From Candidatus Gallimonas merdae (GTDB lineage Bacteria > Bacillota > Clostridia > Christensenellales > Borkfalkiaceae), in the NCBI GenBank assembly GCA_904419525.1, contig CAJFRT010000004.1:1-64000 (forward strand): DNA of 64,000 bases, in the 5' to 3' direction. The first letter of the stretch is position 1. Each line of letters starts with the position of its first letter. Of this stretch, positions 1-8,777 are shown piece after piece. Made by a program: the position numbers and the translations under genes. The notes beneath the pieces are model-generated. The model was not told the origin of the DNA and did not search any database. It saw only the letters and a program-made list of their open reading frames with translations.

Positions 1-1
1 C

Positions 2-21
2 GCGGGCAGATATCTGCCCGC
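2..21. terminator. Palindromic hairpin at window edge
   Basis: A perfect 20-base inverted repeat (GCGGGCAGAT and its complement) lies 26 bases beyond the stop of the minus-strand ridA gene. It can form a strong stem and probably ends the ilvA-ridA transcript. Any T-tract on the minus strand would fall outside the window. On the plus strand a short T run follows at 32-36, so it may work both ways. Confidence 0.45.
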
Positions 22-46
22 GGGCGCCGCTTTTAATCATAAATTT

Positions 47-421
47 TCAGTCTGCGACAGCGATCACTTCCACTTCGGCAAGCACGCCCTTGGGGAGCGC
101 TTTGACCGCCACACAGCTGCGCGCGGGCTTTTGCGTGAAATACTGCCCGTATACTTCGTTGAACGCAGCAAAGTCGTTCATGTCGGCGAGGAAGCACGTT
201 GTCTTGACAGCCTTTTCCGGGGAGCTGCCCGCCGCCGAAAGCACTGCTTTCAGGTTTTCGCAGATGCGCGCCGTCTGTTCCCTGATGCCGCCTTTGATCA
301 CTTCGCCCGTCGCCGGGTCGAGGGCGATCTGCCCTGAGGTAAAGATCAGTCCGTTTGCCCGGACGGCCTGCGAATAGGGGCCGATCGCAGCGGGCGCCTG
401 TTCCGTGTGAATGCGTTCCAT
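47..421 (-). CDS. ridA: RidA family enamine/imine deaminase
   Basis: This 124-residue protein has the usual RidA length. Residues 101-118 carry the family signature (RSCVAV, then LPKG, then VEVIAV), including the substrate-binding Arg at 101. RidA proteins hydrolyse the reactive 2-aminoacrylate and 2-iminobutanoate that PLP-dependent dehydratases such as IlvA release, forming ammonia and 2-keto acids in the cytosol. The gene starts 15 bases after the ilvA stop on the same strand and has a GGGAGGA ribosome site 5 bases before its ATG. The pair is therefore almost certainly an operon in which RidA clears the by-products of its upstream partner. Confidence 0.93.
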   Translation of the reverse strand: MERIHTEQAPAAIGPYSQAVRANGLIFTSGQIALDPATGEVIKGGIREQTARICENLKAVLSAAGSSPEKAVKTTCFLADMNDFAAFNEVYGQYFTQKPARSCVAVKALPKGVLAEVEVIAVAD

Positions 422-436
422 AAAATTCCTCCCGTT

Positions 437-1633
437 TCAGCTGAGTTTGAAGCCCGCGGCGGTCAATGCGCGTTTGATCTCTTCGATCTGCGCAAAGTCG
501 CGCGTCTCCAGGTCGATGCGCAGGAAACAGCCGATGACCTCGCTGCCCGCATGCGCGTGTTCGTGATGCACGCCCACAACGTTCGCGCCGCACCCGGCAA
601 TGATCTGTGAGACGGCGACAAGCTGCCCGGGCTTGTCCAGAAGCTCTATGATCAGGGTGCACTGTCTGCCGCTCATCACAAGGCCGCGCGTGATGACGCG
701 GCTTAGAATGGTGACGTCGATGTTGCCGCCCGAGACGAGACAGCACACTTTTTTGCCGTCCAGTTCGGGGAGCTTGCCTGCCATGATCGCCGCGACGGGA
801 GCGGCGCCCGCGCCTTCGGCGATCATCTTCTGTTTTTCGATGAGTGCAAGGATCGCCGCGCAGATCTCCTCGTCCGTGACGGCGACCATGCCGTCCACAA
901 AGCGTTTGCAGTAATCAAAGGTCTGCACGCCCGGCTGTTTGACGGCAATGCCGTCCGCGATCGTGGAGACGGAGGGGAGGCATTCGACTTTTCCGTCGTG
1001 CAGGGAATTCAGCATGCTCGCGGCGCCCGCGGCCTGAACGCCGTAGACTTTCACGCGCGGATTCATCTGTTTGACGGCAAATGCGACGCCGGAAATGAGT
1101 CCGCCGCCACCCACGGGAACGACGATGGCGTCCACGTCTTTGAGCTGGGACAGGATTTCCAGGCCGATCGTTCCCTGCCCGGCAATGACGTCTTCGTCGT
1201 CAAAGGGGTGGATAAAGGTCAGCTGACGCTCTTTCTGAAGCTGCAGCGCGCGTTCATAGGCGTCGTCGTAGACGCCGGGCACAAGGCAGAGCTCCGCTCC
1301 GTAGCTGCGCGTTGCCTCCACTTTTGAGATGGGGGCGCCGTCCGGCAGGCAGATGAGCGCGGGAATGCCGTTTTTCTGCGCGGCGAGCGCAACGCCCTGC
1401 GCATGGTTTCCGGCCGAGCACGCAATGACGCCGCGCTGTTTTTCCTCCGGGGAGAGACAGGCGATCTTATAATATGCGCCGCGGATCTTGAACGACCCCG
1501 TTTTCTGCAGATTCTCCGTCTTGAGAAAGAGCTCGCAGCGGTCTGTAAGACTTGCGGCACGTTTCACTTCCGTCGCATAAAGCGCATCTTCGAGGACGCG
1601 CTGCGCATGAATGATTTTTTCAATGGTAAGCAT
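437..1633 (-). CDS. ilvA: Threonine ammonia-lyase (PLP, ACT domain)
   Basis: The protein has 398 residues in the shorter, catabolic-type threonine deaminase layout: a fold-type II PLP domain followed by one C-terminal ACT domain (about residues 320-398). The PLP lysine is K49 in a TGSFKIRGA motif, and the phosphate-binding glycine loop reads VGGGGLISG. It converts threonine to 2-oxobutanoate and ammonia, feeding isoleucine synthesis or threonine breakdown. The frame is open a further 69 codons upstream, but the ATG at 1633 has an AGGAGG site and sits just downstream of a strong promoter, so that start is chosen. ridA follows as the second gene. Confidence 0.93.
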   Translation of the reverse strand: MLTIEKIIHAQRVLEDALYATEVKRAASLTDRCELFLKTENLQKTGSFKIRGAYYKIACLSPEEKQRGVIACSAGNHAQGVALAAQKNGIPALICLPDGAPISKVEATRSYGAELCLVPGVYDDAYERALQLQKERQLTFIHPFDDEDVIAGQGTIGLEILSQLKDVDAIVVPVGGGGLISGVAFAVKQMNPRVKVYGVQAAGAASMLNSLHDGKVECLPSVSTIADGIAVKQPGVQTFDYCKRFVDGMVAVTDEEICAAILALIEKQKMIAEGAGAAPVAAIMAGKLPELDGKKVCCLVSGGNIDVTILSRVITRGLVMSGRQCTLIIELLDKPGQLVAVSQIIAGCGANVVGVHHEHAHAGSEVIGCFLRIDLETRDFAQIEEIKRALTAAGFKLS

Positions 1634-1658
1634 GGGCTTCCTCCTGCCGATTGGGGAA

Positions 1659-1687
1659 ATTATACGCTTTTTTGTGACTTTTGTCAA
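1659..1687 (-). promoter_or_regulatory. Sigma-A promoter of ilvA-ridA
   Basis: On the minus strand TTGACA (1687-1682) and TATAAT (1664-1659) are separated by exactly 17 bases, a perfect consensus. The transcript would start about 20 bases before the chosen ilvA ATG, which also excludes the longer ilvA reading. Confidence 0.85.
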
Positions 1688-1750
1688 CGGTTTGCCCGAT
1701 TCCCATGTCTGTTTTGCATGGACAAAAGGAATTGCCGCAATGTTCAAAAG

Positions 1751-1781
1751 AAAAAAAGCGCGGGAAGCGAACGCTTCCCGC
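1751..1781 (-). terminator. Intrinsic terminator of the GDPD gene
   Basis: A GCGGGAAGCG stem with its complement (1760-1781) is followed on the minus strand by seven T residues (1757-1751). It lies 21 bases beyond the stop of the phosphodiesterase gene and separates it from ilvA. Confidence 0.85.
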
Positions 1782-1802
1782 ACCCCGTTTCCTGCCGCTC
1801 TG

Positions 1803-2546
1803 TCAGGGCAGGAACCCTTCAAAAATGATGTTGTCTGCATACTGTTTCACGCGCGCCGCCTCTTCGGCCGAACGCACCGTCCAGGCGAGCCTGACGCCCC
1901 TGTAGGCTGCAAGCTTGTCCGAGGGATAGTTGTTCGTATAATAGCTGAGGAAATCCAGCTTATTGGCGGTCCTGATGCAGACCTTGGGCAAAAGTTTTGC
2001 CTTGATGCGCCACAGGGCAGAGCCGTGAAAGTCCTTTTTGGTATATGTTCTGTCGATACCGAGCATGCCGCACGCAATATCCGGGCACAGCTTTTTGTAG
2101 GCGGTCGGATAGGCGGGCTGGAAGGACTGCACGGCATATTCGAGCGCGGGGAATTTTGCGATCTCTGCATAGATCGCTTCGGCGATCTCCTTCCCCGATA
2201 CGCCCGGCATGTCCTTGACCTCAAGCAGCAACGGCGCCTTTCCCGCAATCGTTTCCAGGCATTCGGAGAACAGCGGAATGCGCTCCTGCGTCCCTTCAAG
2301 GTACAGTTCGCGGAGCGCCTGAAGAGGGAACGCGGACACTTCGCCGGAGGCATCCGTCATTCTGTCGACGTTGTCGTCATGAAAAATGACGAGTTTCTTA
2401 TCTTTGGTAAAGCGGACGTCCGTCTCTATGGCATAGCCGTGGCGGACGGCTTCTTCAAATGCCGAAAGGCTGTTTTCCGGGATCCCGTCCGTATGCAGGC
2501 CGCGGTGTGCGATGGGTGTTTCTTTGAGAAAAGCTGGAATATTCAT
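1803..2546 (-). CDS. Glycerophosphodiester phosphodiesterase
   Basis: The 247-residue protein is a compact GDPD of the UgpQ/GlpQ family. The N-terminal motif AHRG (residues 13-16), the following PENS segment, ETDV and IFHDD supply the His, Glu and Asp residues of the metal-dependent TIM-barrel active site. The family hydrolyses glycerophosphodiesters to glycerol-3-phosphate and an alcohol. There is no signal peptide, so it should act in the cytosol. The predicted promoter lies so close to the ATG that the mRNA may be leaderless. It is transcribed away from lepA and has its own terminator, so it is probably a single-gene unit. Confidence 0.9.
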   Translation of the reverse strand: MNIPAFLKETPIAHRGLHTDGIPENSLSAFEEAVRHGYAIETDVRFTKDKKLVIFHDDNVDRMTDASGEVSAFPLQALRELYLEGTQERIPLFSECLETIAGKAPLLLEVKDMPGVSGKEIAEAIYAEIAKFPALEYAVQSFQPAYPTAYKKLCPDIACGMLGIDRTYTKKDFHGSALWRIKAKLLPKVCIRTANKLDFLSYYTNNYPSDKLAAYRGVRLAWTVRSAEEAARVKQYADNIIFEGFLP

Positions 2547-2552
2547 ACGCTC

Positions 2553-2581
2553 ATTATAGCAAATGCACGGAACGTTTGCAA
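2553..2581 (-). promoter_or_regulatory. Promoter of the GDPD gene
   Basis: On the minus strand TTGCAA (2581-2576) and TATAAT (2558-2553) are 17 bases apart. The -10 box ends only 6 bases before the ATG at 2546, so the expected start of transcription falls on or next to the start codon. Confidence 0.7.
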
Positions 2582-2587
2582 TAGCGG

Positions 2588-2616
2588 TTGCAAAATTTCC
2601 GTAAATTCGTTATAAT
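2588..2616 (+). promoter_or_regulatory. Promoter of the lepA operon
   Basis: TTGCAA (2588-2593) and TATAAT (2611-2616) are separated by 17 bases. The box lies 44 bases before the lepA ATG and is back to back with the GDPD promoter, with the same unusual TTGCAA -35 element. Confidence 0.75.
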
Positions 2617-2659
2617 AAACGATGGAAAATGCATCACGGTGAATTCTGACGGAGAGGGC

Positions 2660-4474
2660 ATGGCAAAGGCAAGCAGATTTTTACGCAATTTTTGCATCAT
2701 CGCGCATATCGATCACGGAAAAAGTACGATCGCGGACCGCATCATGGAACTGACCGGCCAGGTGAGCAAGCGGGACATGGAGGAACAGCTCCTCGATTCC
2801 ATGGACATCGAGCGGGAGCGGGGCATCACCATCAAGCTCACGCCCGTGAGAATGTTTTACAACGCGCTGGACGGCAACGAATATGAATTCAACCTCATCG
2901 ATACGCCCGGGCACGTGGACTTTACGTATGAGGTCAGCCGTTCGCTGGCCGCGTGTGAGGGCGCGCTCGTCGTGGTGGACGCCACGCAGGGCGTGGAAGC
3001 GCAGACGCTCGCCAACGTCTATCTTGCGCTGGAAAACAACCTTGAACTTGTCCCCGTCATCAATAAGATCGATCTTGCGTCCGCCCGCATCGACGAGACG
3101 AAGGCGGAGATCGAAGAAGTGATCGGGCTGGACGCTTCCGAAGCGCCCTGCGTCTCCGCCAAAGAGGGCACGAATATCCGCGACATTCTGGAAGCAGTGG
3201 TCAGGTGCGTCCCGCCGCCCGAAGGGGACACCGACGACCCTCTGCGCGCACTCATCTTTGACAGCTACTATGACAACTATAAGGGCGTGATCTTGTTCGT
3301 CCGGATCCGGGACGGACAGGTGAAGGTGGGGGACAGGATCAGGACTTTTCTCTCCGATCGCACGTACGACGTGACCGAAGTGGGCGCGTTCGCGCCGCAG
3401 ATGCAGCCCAAAGGCGCCCTTCTTGCGGGGGAAGTCGGCTATATTGCGGCAAGCATCAAATCCATCGAGGACGTGGAAGTCGGCGATACGGTGACGTTTG
3501 CCGACCGTCCCGCCGCACAGCCGCTGCCCGGCTATAAAAAGGTGCAGCCCGTCGTCTTCTGCGGCATTTATCCGCTGGACGGCAGCAAGTTCAATGACCT
3601 GAAAGAGGCGATCCTCAAACTCAAGCTCAACGATGCCGCGCTCACGTTCGAGCCGGACAATTCGGTCGCGCTCGGCTTCGGGTTCCGCTGCGGGTTCCTG
3701 GGGCTTCTGCACATGGAGATCGTGCAGGAGCGCATCGAGCGCGAGTTCAATCTCGACATCATCACCACCGCGCCGTCCGTCTCCTATCTCGTCCACAAGA
3801 CAAACGGCGATAGTTTTTATGTGGACAACCCTTCGCACCTGCCGCCGCCCACCGACATCGACTATATGGAGGAGCCCATCGTCAAGGCGGAAATCTATTC
3901 CCCGCCCGAATATCTGGGTTCCATCATGGAGCTTTGTCAGGACAAGCGCGGTGTCTACAAGAACATGACCTATCTGGACGCCCGCCGCGTCCGCCTCGAC
4001 TATCTGCTGCCGCTCAACGAGATCGTCTATGATTTCTTTGACGAACTCAAGAGCCGCACCAAGGGATACGCCAGTTTCGATTACGAGCTTTCCGGCTACC
4101 AGCGCAGCAAGCTGGTCAAGCTGGATATCCTGCTCAACGGCGAGGCGTGCGACGCGCTTTCCACCATCGTGCATGAAGATCACGCCTACAGGCGGGGAAG
4201 AATGCTCGCCGAGAATCTGAAGGACGCCATTCCGCGCCAGCTGTTTGAAATTCCCATTCAGGCGGCGGTGGGGGGCAAGATCATCGCCCGCGAGACGGTA
4301 AAGGCGGTCCGGAAAGACGTGCTTGCCAAGTGCTACGGCGGCGACATCACCCGCAAAAAGAAGCTGCTTGAAAAGCAGAAAGAGGGCAAAAAGCGCATGC
4401 GCCAGGTGGGGACCGTGGAGGTCCCGTCCGAGGTGTTCATGGAGATCTTAAAGACGAACAAGGACAGAAAGTAG
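2660..4474 (+). CDS. lepA: Elongation factor 4 (LepA)
   Basis: The 604-residue protein matches LepA in length and order of domains. It has GTPase motif G1 AHIDHGKST at residues 15-23, DTPGHVDF near residue 80 and NKID near residue 134, followed by EF-G-like domains and the lysine-rich LepA C-terminal domain. LepA binds the ribosome and promotes back-translocation or helps assembly under stress; it acts in the cytosol or at the membrane. The frame is open upstream to 2588, but that stretch contains the promoter. The ATG at 2660 has a GGAGAGGG site, so it is taken as the start. MGMT and hemW follow closely, as in many Firmicutes where lepA and hemW are neighbours. Confidence 0.96.
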   Translation: MAKASRFLRNFCIIAHIDHGKSTIADRIMELTGQVSKRDMEEQLLDSMDIERERGITIKLTPVRMFYNALDGNEYEFNLIDTPGHVDFTYEVSRSLAACEGALVVVDATQGVEAQTLANVYLALENNLELVPVINKIDLASARIDETKAEIEEVIGLDASEAPCVSAKEGTNIRDILEAVVRCVPPPEGDTDDPLRALIFDSYYDNYKGVILFVRIRDGQVKVGDRIRTFLSDRTYDVTEVGAFAPQMQPKGALLAGEVGYIAASIKSIEDVEVGDTVTFADRPAAQPLPGYKKVQPVVFCGIYPLDGSKFNDLKEAILKLKLNDAALTFEPDNSVALGFGFRCGFLGLLHMEIVQERIEREFNLDIITTAPSVSYLVHKTNGDSFYVDNPSHLPPPTDIDYMEEPIVKAEIYSPPEYLGSIMELCQDKRGVYKNMTYLDARRVRLDYLLPLNEIVYDFFDELKSRTKGYASFDYELSGYQRSKLVKLDILLNGEACDALSTIVHEDHAYRRGRMLAENLKDAIPRQLFEIPIQAAVGGKIIARETVKAVRKDVLAKCYGGDITRKKKLLEKQKEGKKRMRQVGTVEVPSEVFMEILKTNKDRK

Positions 4475-4481
4475 GGGCACC

Positions 4482-4835
4482 ATGTACGAGGAGAAGAGTC
4501 AAAATCCGAAAAAAGGCCGTATCATGTCCGAGGGCAGTTTCTTTTCCCGCGTTTACGAATATCTGAGGACGGTGCCTGCGGGCAAAGTCGTCACTTACGG
4601 ACAGGTAGCTGCGGCGATCGGTGCGCCGCGGTGTGCGCGGCAGGTCGGCTGGGCGCTGCACGTCAATCCGGAACCGGGCGTCATTCCCTGTCACCGCGTG
4701 GTCAACCGCGAGGGCCGTCTTGCTCCCGCGTTTGCGTTCGGGGGCGAGGAAGTGCAGGCACGCCTTCTGGAGGAAGAGGGCGTAAAAACAGAAAACGGGT
4801 ATGTCGATCTGGGGACATACCTCTGGAGGGATTGA
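4482..4835 (+). CDS. MGMT-family DNA-binding methyltransferase domain protein
   Basis: The 117-residue protein consists only of the methylguanine methyltransferase DNA-binding domain. It contains the winged-helix segment TYGQVAAAIG and the active-site motif IPCHRVV. The cysteine of PCHR is present, so it may be an active short alkyl acceptor rather than an alkyltransferase-like protein, where that residue is Trp. The family repairs or flags O6-alkylguanine in DNA. The gene starts 7 bases after the lepA stop behind a GGGG site; an internal ATG at 4524 lacks one. It abuts hemW and belongs to the same operon. Confidence 0.85.
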   Translation: MYEEKSQNPKKGRIMSEGSFFSRVYEYLRTVPAGKVVTYGQVAAAIGAPRCARQVGWALHVNPEPGVIPCHRVVNREGRLAPAFAFGGEEVQARLLEEEGVKTENGYVDLGTYLWRD

Positions 4836-5945
4836 ATGGCGGGCATCTATCTTCACATTCCGTTCTGTAAACAGAAATGCCGCTACTGCGACTTTGTCTC
4901 CTTCTGCAACCGCACGGACGTTGCAGAGGCCTATATGGCGTGCCTTCTGAAAGAGATCGAGATGCGCGGCAAAGAACTTGCGGGAAAGACGTTCGAAACC
5001 GTGTATTTCGGCGGCGGCACGCCCTCCGTCATCGATCCCAAGTATATCTATGCGGCGATGCGCCAGATCAAAAAGTGCTTTGCGCTCTCCGCCCGCCCCG
5101 AGATCACGATCGAGATGAATCCCGGCACGGTGAGCGAGCAGAAGATCGCACTCTATAAGCGCGCGGGCATCAACCGCTTTTCGATCGGCCTGCAGACGGC
5201 GATCGACGCTCAGCTGGAAGACCTGGGACGGATCCACACCGTGCGCGAATATCTCTACTGTACCTCGCTGCTGCGCGGAGAAAATTTTTCCGCCGACGTC
5301 ATGCTCGGCATCAGAGGGCAGACGAAAGAGGACGTGAAAAAGACCATCGAGATCGCGGCGGGCAGCGGTGCGAAGCACATCTCCATGTATGCACTGCAGC
5401 CGGAGGACGGCACGCCCATCTACACCGACTATCTGAACGGCGAACTGCCCGACGGGGATGAGGTCGCGTCGCTCTATGATTACGGCCGGGAACTGCTTGC
5501 CGAAAAGGGCTTTTACCGGTACGAGGTGAGCAATTTCTGTAAAAAAGGGTACGAGAGCAGGCACAATCTCAACTACTGGAAGCGCGGCGAGTACGTCGGA
5601 TTGGGCGTTGCGGCAAGTTCGTTCTTTTCCGGGCGGCGGCTGCTCAACACCACGGACCTGGACGAGTACATGAAATGTATCCTTTCGGGCTTCTATCCCG
5701 TGATCGACAACGAGGAAGTGAGCGACCGTGACGCGCGGTTCGAGTTTGTCATGCTGGGGCTGCGCACGGTGTACGGCGTGAATGCCGGGGAGTACCGCAA
5801 GGCGTTCGGTTCGGACTGGAAGCAGGATTTTTCCGCGGCCTACGGACGGACAAGGAAGTATCTGCAGGAAGAAGGGGACGTCACCCGCATCAAAGACGAA
5901 TATCTGTTCGTGCAGAATCAGATCCTGTCGGAATATGTGAATTGA
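4836..5945 (+). CDS. hemW: Radical SAM heme chaperone HemW
   Basis: The 369-residue protein begins with the radical SAM cysteine cluster CKQKCRYC (a CX3CX2C motif) and continues with GGGTPS and the HemN-like C-terminal region. It lacks the N-terminal extension of true coproporphyrinogen dehydrogenase HemN and has the shorter HemW length. HemW binds heme and a [4Fe-4S] cluster and inserts heme into target proteins. Its ATG follows the stop of the MGMT gene directly, with a GGAGG site inside that gene, so the two are translationally coupled. Assignment as HemW rather than HemN rests on length and on linkage to lepA. Confidence 0.9.
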   Translation: MAGIYLHIPFCKQKCRYCDFVSFCNRTDVAEAYMACLLKEIEMRGKELAGKTFETVYFGGGTPSVIDPKYIYAAMRQIKKCFALSARPEITIEMNPGTVSEQKIALYKRAGINRFSIGLQTAIDAQLEDLGRIHTVREYLYCTSLLRGENFSADVMLGIRGQTKEDVKKTIEIAAGSGAKHISMYALQPEDGTPIYTDYLNGELPDGDEVASLYDYGRELLAEKGFYRYEVSNFCKKGYESRHNLNYWKRGEYVGLGVAASSFFSGRRLLNTTDLDEYMKCILSGFYPVIDNEEVSDRDARFEFVMLGLRTVYGVNAGEYRKAFGSDWKQDFSAAYGRTRKYLQEEGDVTRIKDEYLFVQNQILSEYVN

Positions 5946-5959
5946 TACAATATTACGAT

Positions 5960-5995
5960 AAAACGCTTGACAACATGCGTCAGGCGTTTTATAAT
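5960..5995 (+). promoter_or_regulatory. Promoter overlapped by a 12-bp inverted repeat
   Basis: TTGACA (5967-5972) and TATAAT (5990-5995) with a 17-base spacer form a perfect sigma-A promoter for the AbrB-ABC operon. The same bases form a stem, AAAACGCTTGAC (5960-5971) pairing with GTCAGGCGTTTT (5979-5990) through one G-T pair, with a 7-base loop. The hairpin ends in T residues and lies 15 bases after hemW. It may therefore terminate hemW, act as an operator for the AbrB protein, or do both. Confidence 0.8.
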
Positions 5996-6043
5996 ATATC
6001 AAAAGTAAGAAAATTCATACTTTTCCAACATAAGGAGATGACT

Positions 6044-6265
6044 ATGGAAAACAAATTTCCGGCGGGGAAGTATCTTGCATCGGTAAAGATCGGGCCCAAA
6101 GGTCAGATCGTTATTCCCAAGGAGGTACGTGATATGTTCGGACTTACTGCGGGCGATCAACTTGTTCTGATGGCGGATAAGGGACAGGGGATCGCGTTGC
6201 AGCCCTATGCATATCTGGATGCGTTTTTCCGCGCGGTGAATGAGACGAAAGGCGATAAAGAATGA
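6044..6265 (+). CDS. AbrB/SpoVT-type transcriptional regulator
   Basis: The 73-residue protein is a single swapped-hairpin AbrB domain. Its core KIGPKGQIVIPKEVR is the classic AbrB/MazE pattern (G-Q-I-V-I-P-K), followed by an LTAGDQLVL segment. It should dimerise and bind DNA. The ATG at 6044 is 6 bases after a GGAG site; an ATG at 6038 touches that site and is rejected. The gene opens an operon with an ABC exporter and overlaps the ATPase start by 4 bases, so it probably regulates this transporter, perhaps through the inverted repeat in the promoter. This replaces the GntR-type regulator often seen in such operons. Confidence 0.85.
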   Translation: MENKFPAGKYLASVKIGPKGQIVIPKEVRDMFGLTAGDQLVLMADKGQGIALQPYAYLDAFFRAVNETKGDKE

Positions 6266-7104
6266 CTGCGCTTTCCGTGTACGGACTGCAAAAGAAATAT
6301 CCCGCCTTTGAACTGAACAGCATCGGATTTTCGCTGGAAGCCGGCAGGATATGCGGCCTGATCGGAGCAAACGGAGCGGGCAAGACAACGCTTCTGAAAT
6401 CGATCGTCGGGCTTGTCTCCGCCGAGGGCGAATGCGAGGTATTCGGGCATTCTTTTCGCCGGGAAGAACGCGTGGTAAAATCGCTGATCGGTTATGTGGG
6501 CGGCGGATTTCGTTACTATCCGCAAAAGACGGTGCGCGCGGTCGCGCGTGCCGTCGCTCCCTTTTATACTGCGTGGGACGAGAGGAACTTTTGTACACGC
6601 CTTGACGGATACGGAATTGATCCGGGGAAAAAAATCGCCGCGCTTTCAGACGGCATGAAAGTGAAATTTTATCTTGCGCTCGCGCTTTCACACGGTGCAC
6701 GGTTGTTGATTTTGGACGAACCGACGAGCGGACTCGATCCCTTGTCGCGTGAGGAGTTTTGCGCGGAGATCGTGCGACTTGCACGGGAAGAGGGGGCGGG
6801 CGTTCTCTTTTCAACGCATATTCCTTCTGATCTGATGCGCGCGGCGGATGACATAGTTTTTTTATCGGGAGGGCGTATGCTTGCCGCAGGAGCGCTTCCG
6901 GAGCTTCTCAACGCATATGCGTTTGTTGAATTTTCCGATGAAGCGCAAGCGCGTGAAACGGGGGCGTTGGGGATCCATGTCGGGAGAAATGGCTGCACGG
7001 GATTGCTGCCACGCGGAAAGGGCGCGGGCGCACGGTCACGTCCGGCTACGCTCGAAGAGATCATGGTCTGTCTGGAACTGGAAGAAAGGAGGAAAGAGGA
7101 ATGA
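6262..7104 (+). CDS. ABC transporter ATP-binding protein
   Basis: The 280-residue protein is a complete ABC ATPase. Walker A reads GANGAGKTT, the signature is the variant LSDGMK, Walker B is LLILDEPTSGLD, and the switch histidine is in FSTH. The C-terminal 60 residues form an extra domain of the kind found in exporter ATPases. It powers an ABC-2 type transporter with the permease encoded next; the substrate is unknown, possibly a peptide or antimicrobial. Start and stop overlap both neighbours by 4 bases (ATGA), which shows tight translational coupling in a three-gene operon. Confidence 0.92.
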   Translation: MTALSVYGLQKKYPAFELNSIGFSLEAGRICGLIGANGAGKTTLLKSIVGLVSAEGECEVFGHSFRREERVVKSLIGYVGGGFRYYPQKTVRAVARAVAPFYTAWDERNFCTRLDGYGIDPGKKIAALSDGMKVKFYLALALSHGARLLILDEPTSGLDPLSREEFCAEIVRLAREEGAGVLFSTHIPSDLMRAADDIVFLSGGRMLAAGALPELLNAYAFVEFSDEAQARETGALGIHVGRNGCTGLLPRGKGAGARSRPATLEEIMVCLELEERRKEE

Positions 7105-7757
7105 AGGCTCTGTTGAAAAAAGAGTTCCGCCTTTGTCTGCATCCGACGGCTCTGATCTTTCTTGCGTTTGCCGGATTTGTATTTATTCCCTCTTATCCGT
7201 ATGAGGTCATGTTTTTCTTTTCGGGGCTATCCGTATTCTTTATCTGTCTGACGGCGCGGGAAAACGGAGATGCGTCGTTTTCCTGTGCTCTTCCTGTAAA
7301 GAAAGGGGACGTTGCGCGTGCGCGTATTTTTATGTGTGTGATCCTGCAGGTCGCATTGTTGGCGCTTGCTGCTTGTACGACTTCGGTCAAACAGCTTTGT
7401 TTTTCTTCGCAGGCGCAGGTCAATCAGGCGGGGCTTATGGCAAATACCGCTTTTCTGGGCGGCGGCGCGTTCATCCTCGGATTGTTCGATCTTATTTTCT
7501 TTCCGTTGTATTGGGGAGCGCCTGAAAAAGTCGGCGTTCCGTTTCTTCTTGCAAGTATAGCCGAATTTATGCTCATTGCCGTCTTTCTGATCTGCCGTCA
7601 TACGGTCCCGTTTGTCCGCGACGTACTCAACACGCCGGATCCGAATGCAATGAGTATCAAGCTTGCCGTTTTCGGTACCGGTATTCTCTTTTACGTTTTG
7701 GCAGTATGGGGTGCGGTACGGCTTTCCGTAAAACGTTTTTGCAGGATCGATCTGTAA
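7101..7757 (+). CDS. ABC-2 type membrane permease
   Basis: The 218-residue protein is strongly hydrophobic, with about six predicted membrane segments (for example near residues 13-50, 72-90, 112-135, 140-160 and 185-207). It shows the layout of ABC-2 exporter permeases, including a short cytoplasmic loop (ARENGDASF) early in the protein. It would form the channel for the ATPase encoded just upstream. No family motif reveals the substrate. It is the last gene of the AbrB-regulated operon and is followed by a large hairpin. Confidence 0.8.
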   Translation: MKALLKKEFRLCLHPTALIFLAFAGFVFIPSYPYEVMFFFSGLSVFFICLTARENGDASFSCALPVKKGDVARARIFMCVILQVALLALAACTTSVKQLCFSSQAQVNQAGLMANTAFLGGGAFILGLFDLIFFPLYWGAPEKVGVPFLLASIAEFMLIAVFLICRHTVPFVRDVLNTPDPNAMSIKLAVFGTGILFYVLAVWGAVRLSVKRFCRIDL

Positions 7758-7762
7758 TGACA

Positions 7763-7793
7763 GGCGCGGCAGTCCCTCCCGGACTGCCGCGCC
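7763..7793. terminator. Large hairpin between convergent genes
   Basis: A perfect 13-bp inverted repeat (GGCGCGGCAGTCC and its complement) with a 5-base loop lies just after the permease stop and 43 bases from the stop of the convergent gene. There is no T-tract on either side, so it is either a weak bidirectional terminator or an mRNA 3'-end stabiliser. Confidence 0.55.
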
Positions 7794-7835
7794 GTTGATG
7801 TCTTGTAAGATTGCGAAATACGGGCGGGGAAGGGG

Positions 7836-8690
7836 TCACCACAGTTTGACGGGGTCGAAGCCGAAGACCTGCACGACTTCAAACAGATCGCTGCGCGAGA
7901 TGTCCTGCGCCGTGCAGAGGGGGCCGCCGTCCGAATCGATGTCGTAGCCGAAGTAGTGATAGGCCTGCCAGACAAGGTGTGAACAGTGCGTTCCCTGCGG
8001 GGTTTCACCCTGGTCCTTGGGGGACAGGAATCCGACGGTCAGGGAATATGGGACATTGTAGAGCCGCTCCCGTGCCGTCTGCGCGATCTCGGCGCGCGCC
8101 TCTTCGCCGGCGTCTTTCAGCCGCAGGACCATAAAGTTGGTCCCGTAGCAGAACCAGTCGCTTCCATAGGCTGTGATCGTGCTCGGAATGCCGAGCGACA
8201 CGGATTCCAGCAGCGAGCCGTTTGCACCGTTGACGACAAGGGCCGCATGCCCGTTCCGCCAACCGAACGAATGGCAGGTGGACGTGATGAGCACGTCGCC
8301 GTCCTGCAGGTCGACCATGGGCGCGCGGTATCTCGTATCGGCAAAAATGTCGCGCTTGGTCGTGACGGCCACCTCTTCATGCGCAAGATCTCCGTCATAG
8401 AAGAGGGCGTCCTGAAAGGTAAGAATGCGTTCGGGGTCGTCCTTCATTTCATCGAGCGCTGCGCGCCCGAGCCCCGTCTGCAGATAGAGCGTCTCATAGT
8501 CGCTCTCCGACCAGCTCTCCCGTTCGAGGAGCTGCGCGATGTCTTCGCGTGCATAGGAAGGAAGGACGCGCGCGCTCGCATCGACGGCTGCATCGGCAAT
8601 GAGCAGCGCCGCACACAGCAGCGTGAGAAAAGCAATGATGCCGAACAGGACGGCGAGAAAAATAAAGGCGATCCGTCTGACGACTTTCAC
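7836..8690 (-). CDS. YiiX/YebB-like NlpC/P60 cysteine hydrolase, membrane-anchored
   Basis: The 284-residue protein starts with a long hydrophobic segment (residues 6-35), so it is exported and probably stays anchored. Its catalytic domain looks like the permuted NlpC/P60 (YiiX) type. The sequence GDVLITST opens the domain, the histidine lies in NGHAALVV, and the cysteine follows in GTHCSHLVWQAY. Such enzymes cleave peptide or amide bonds in the cell wall or in lipid-linked substrates. The true target is unknown. The start is a GTG with an AGGAGG site 10 bases upstream, consistent with a promoter at 8727-8755. Confidence 0.75.
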   Translation of the reverse strand: MKVVRRIAFIFLAVLFGIIAFLTLLCAALLIADAAVDASARVLPSYAREDIAQLLERESWSESDYETLYLQTGLGRAALDEMKDDPERILTFQDALFYDGDLAHEEVAVTTKRDIFADTRYRAPMVDLQDGDVLITSTCHSFGWRNGHAALVVNGANGSLLESVSLGIPSTITAYGSDWFCYGTNFMVLRLKDAGEEARAEIAQTARERLYNVPYSLTVGFLSPKDQGETPQGTHCSHLVWQAYHYFGYDIDSDGGPLCTAQDISRSDLFEVVQVFGFDPVKLW

Positions 8691-8726
8691 GGCGCGTTTC
8701 CTCCTTGGTCAGAATTTACATCGTTC

Positions 8727-8755
8727 AGTATATTCCTTTTTTCGCGGGCTGTCAA
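8727..8755 (-). promoter_or_regulatory. Promoter of the YiiX-like gene
   Basis: On the minus strand TTGACA (8755-8750) and TATACT (8732-8727) are spaced by 17 bases. This lies 37 bases before the GTG start. Confidence 0.75.
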
Positions 8756-8777
8756 CTGCGAAAGGGGAAAATTGCGT

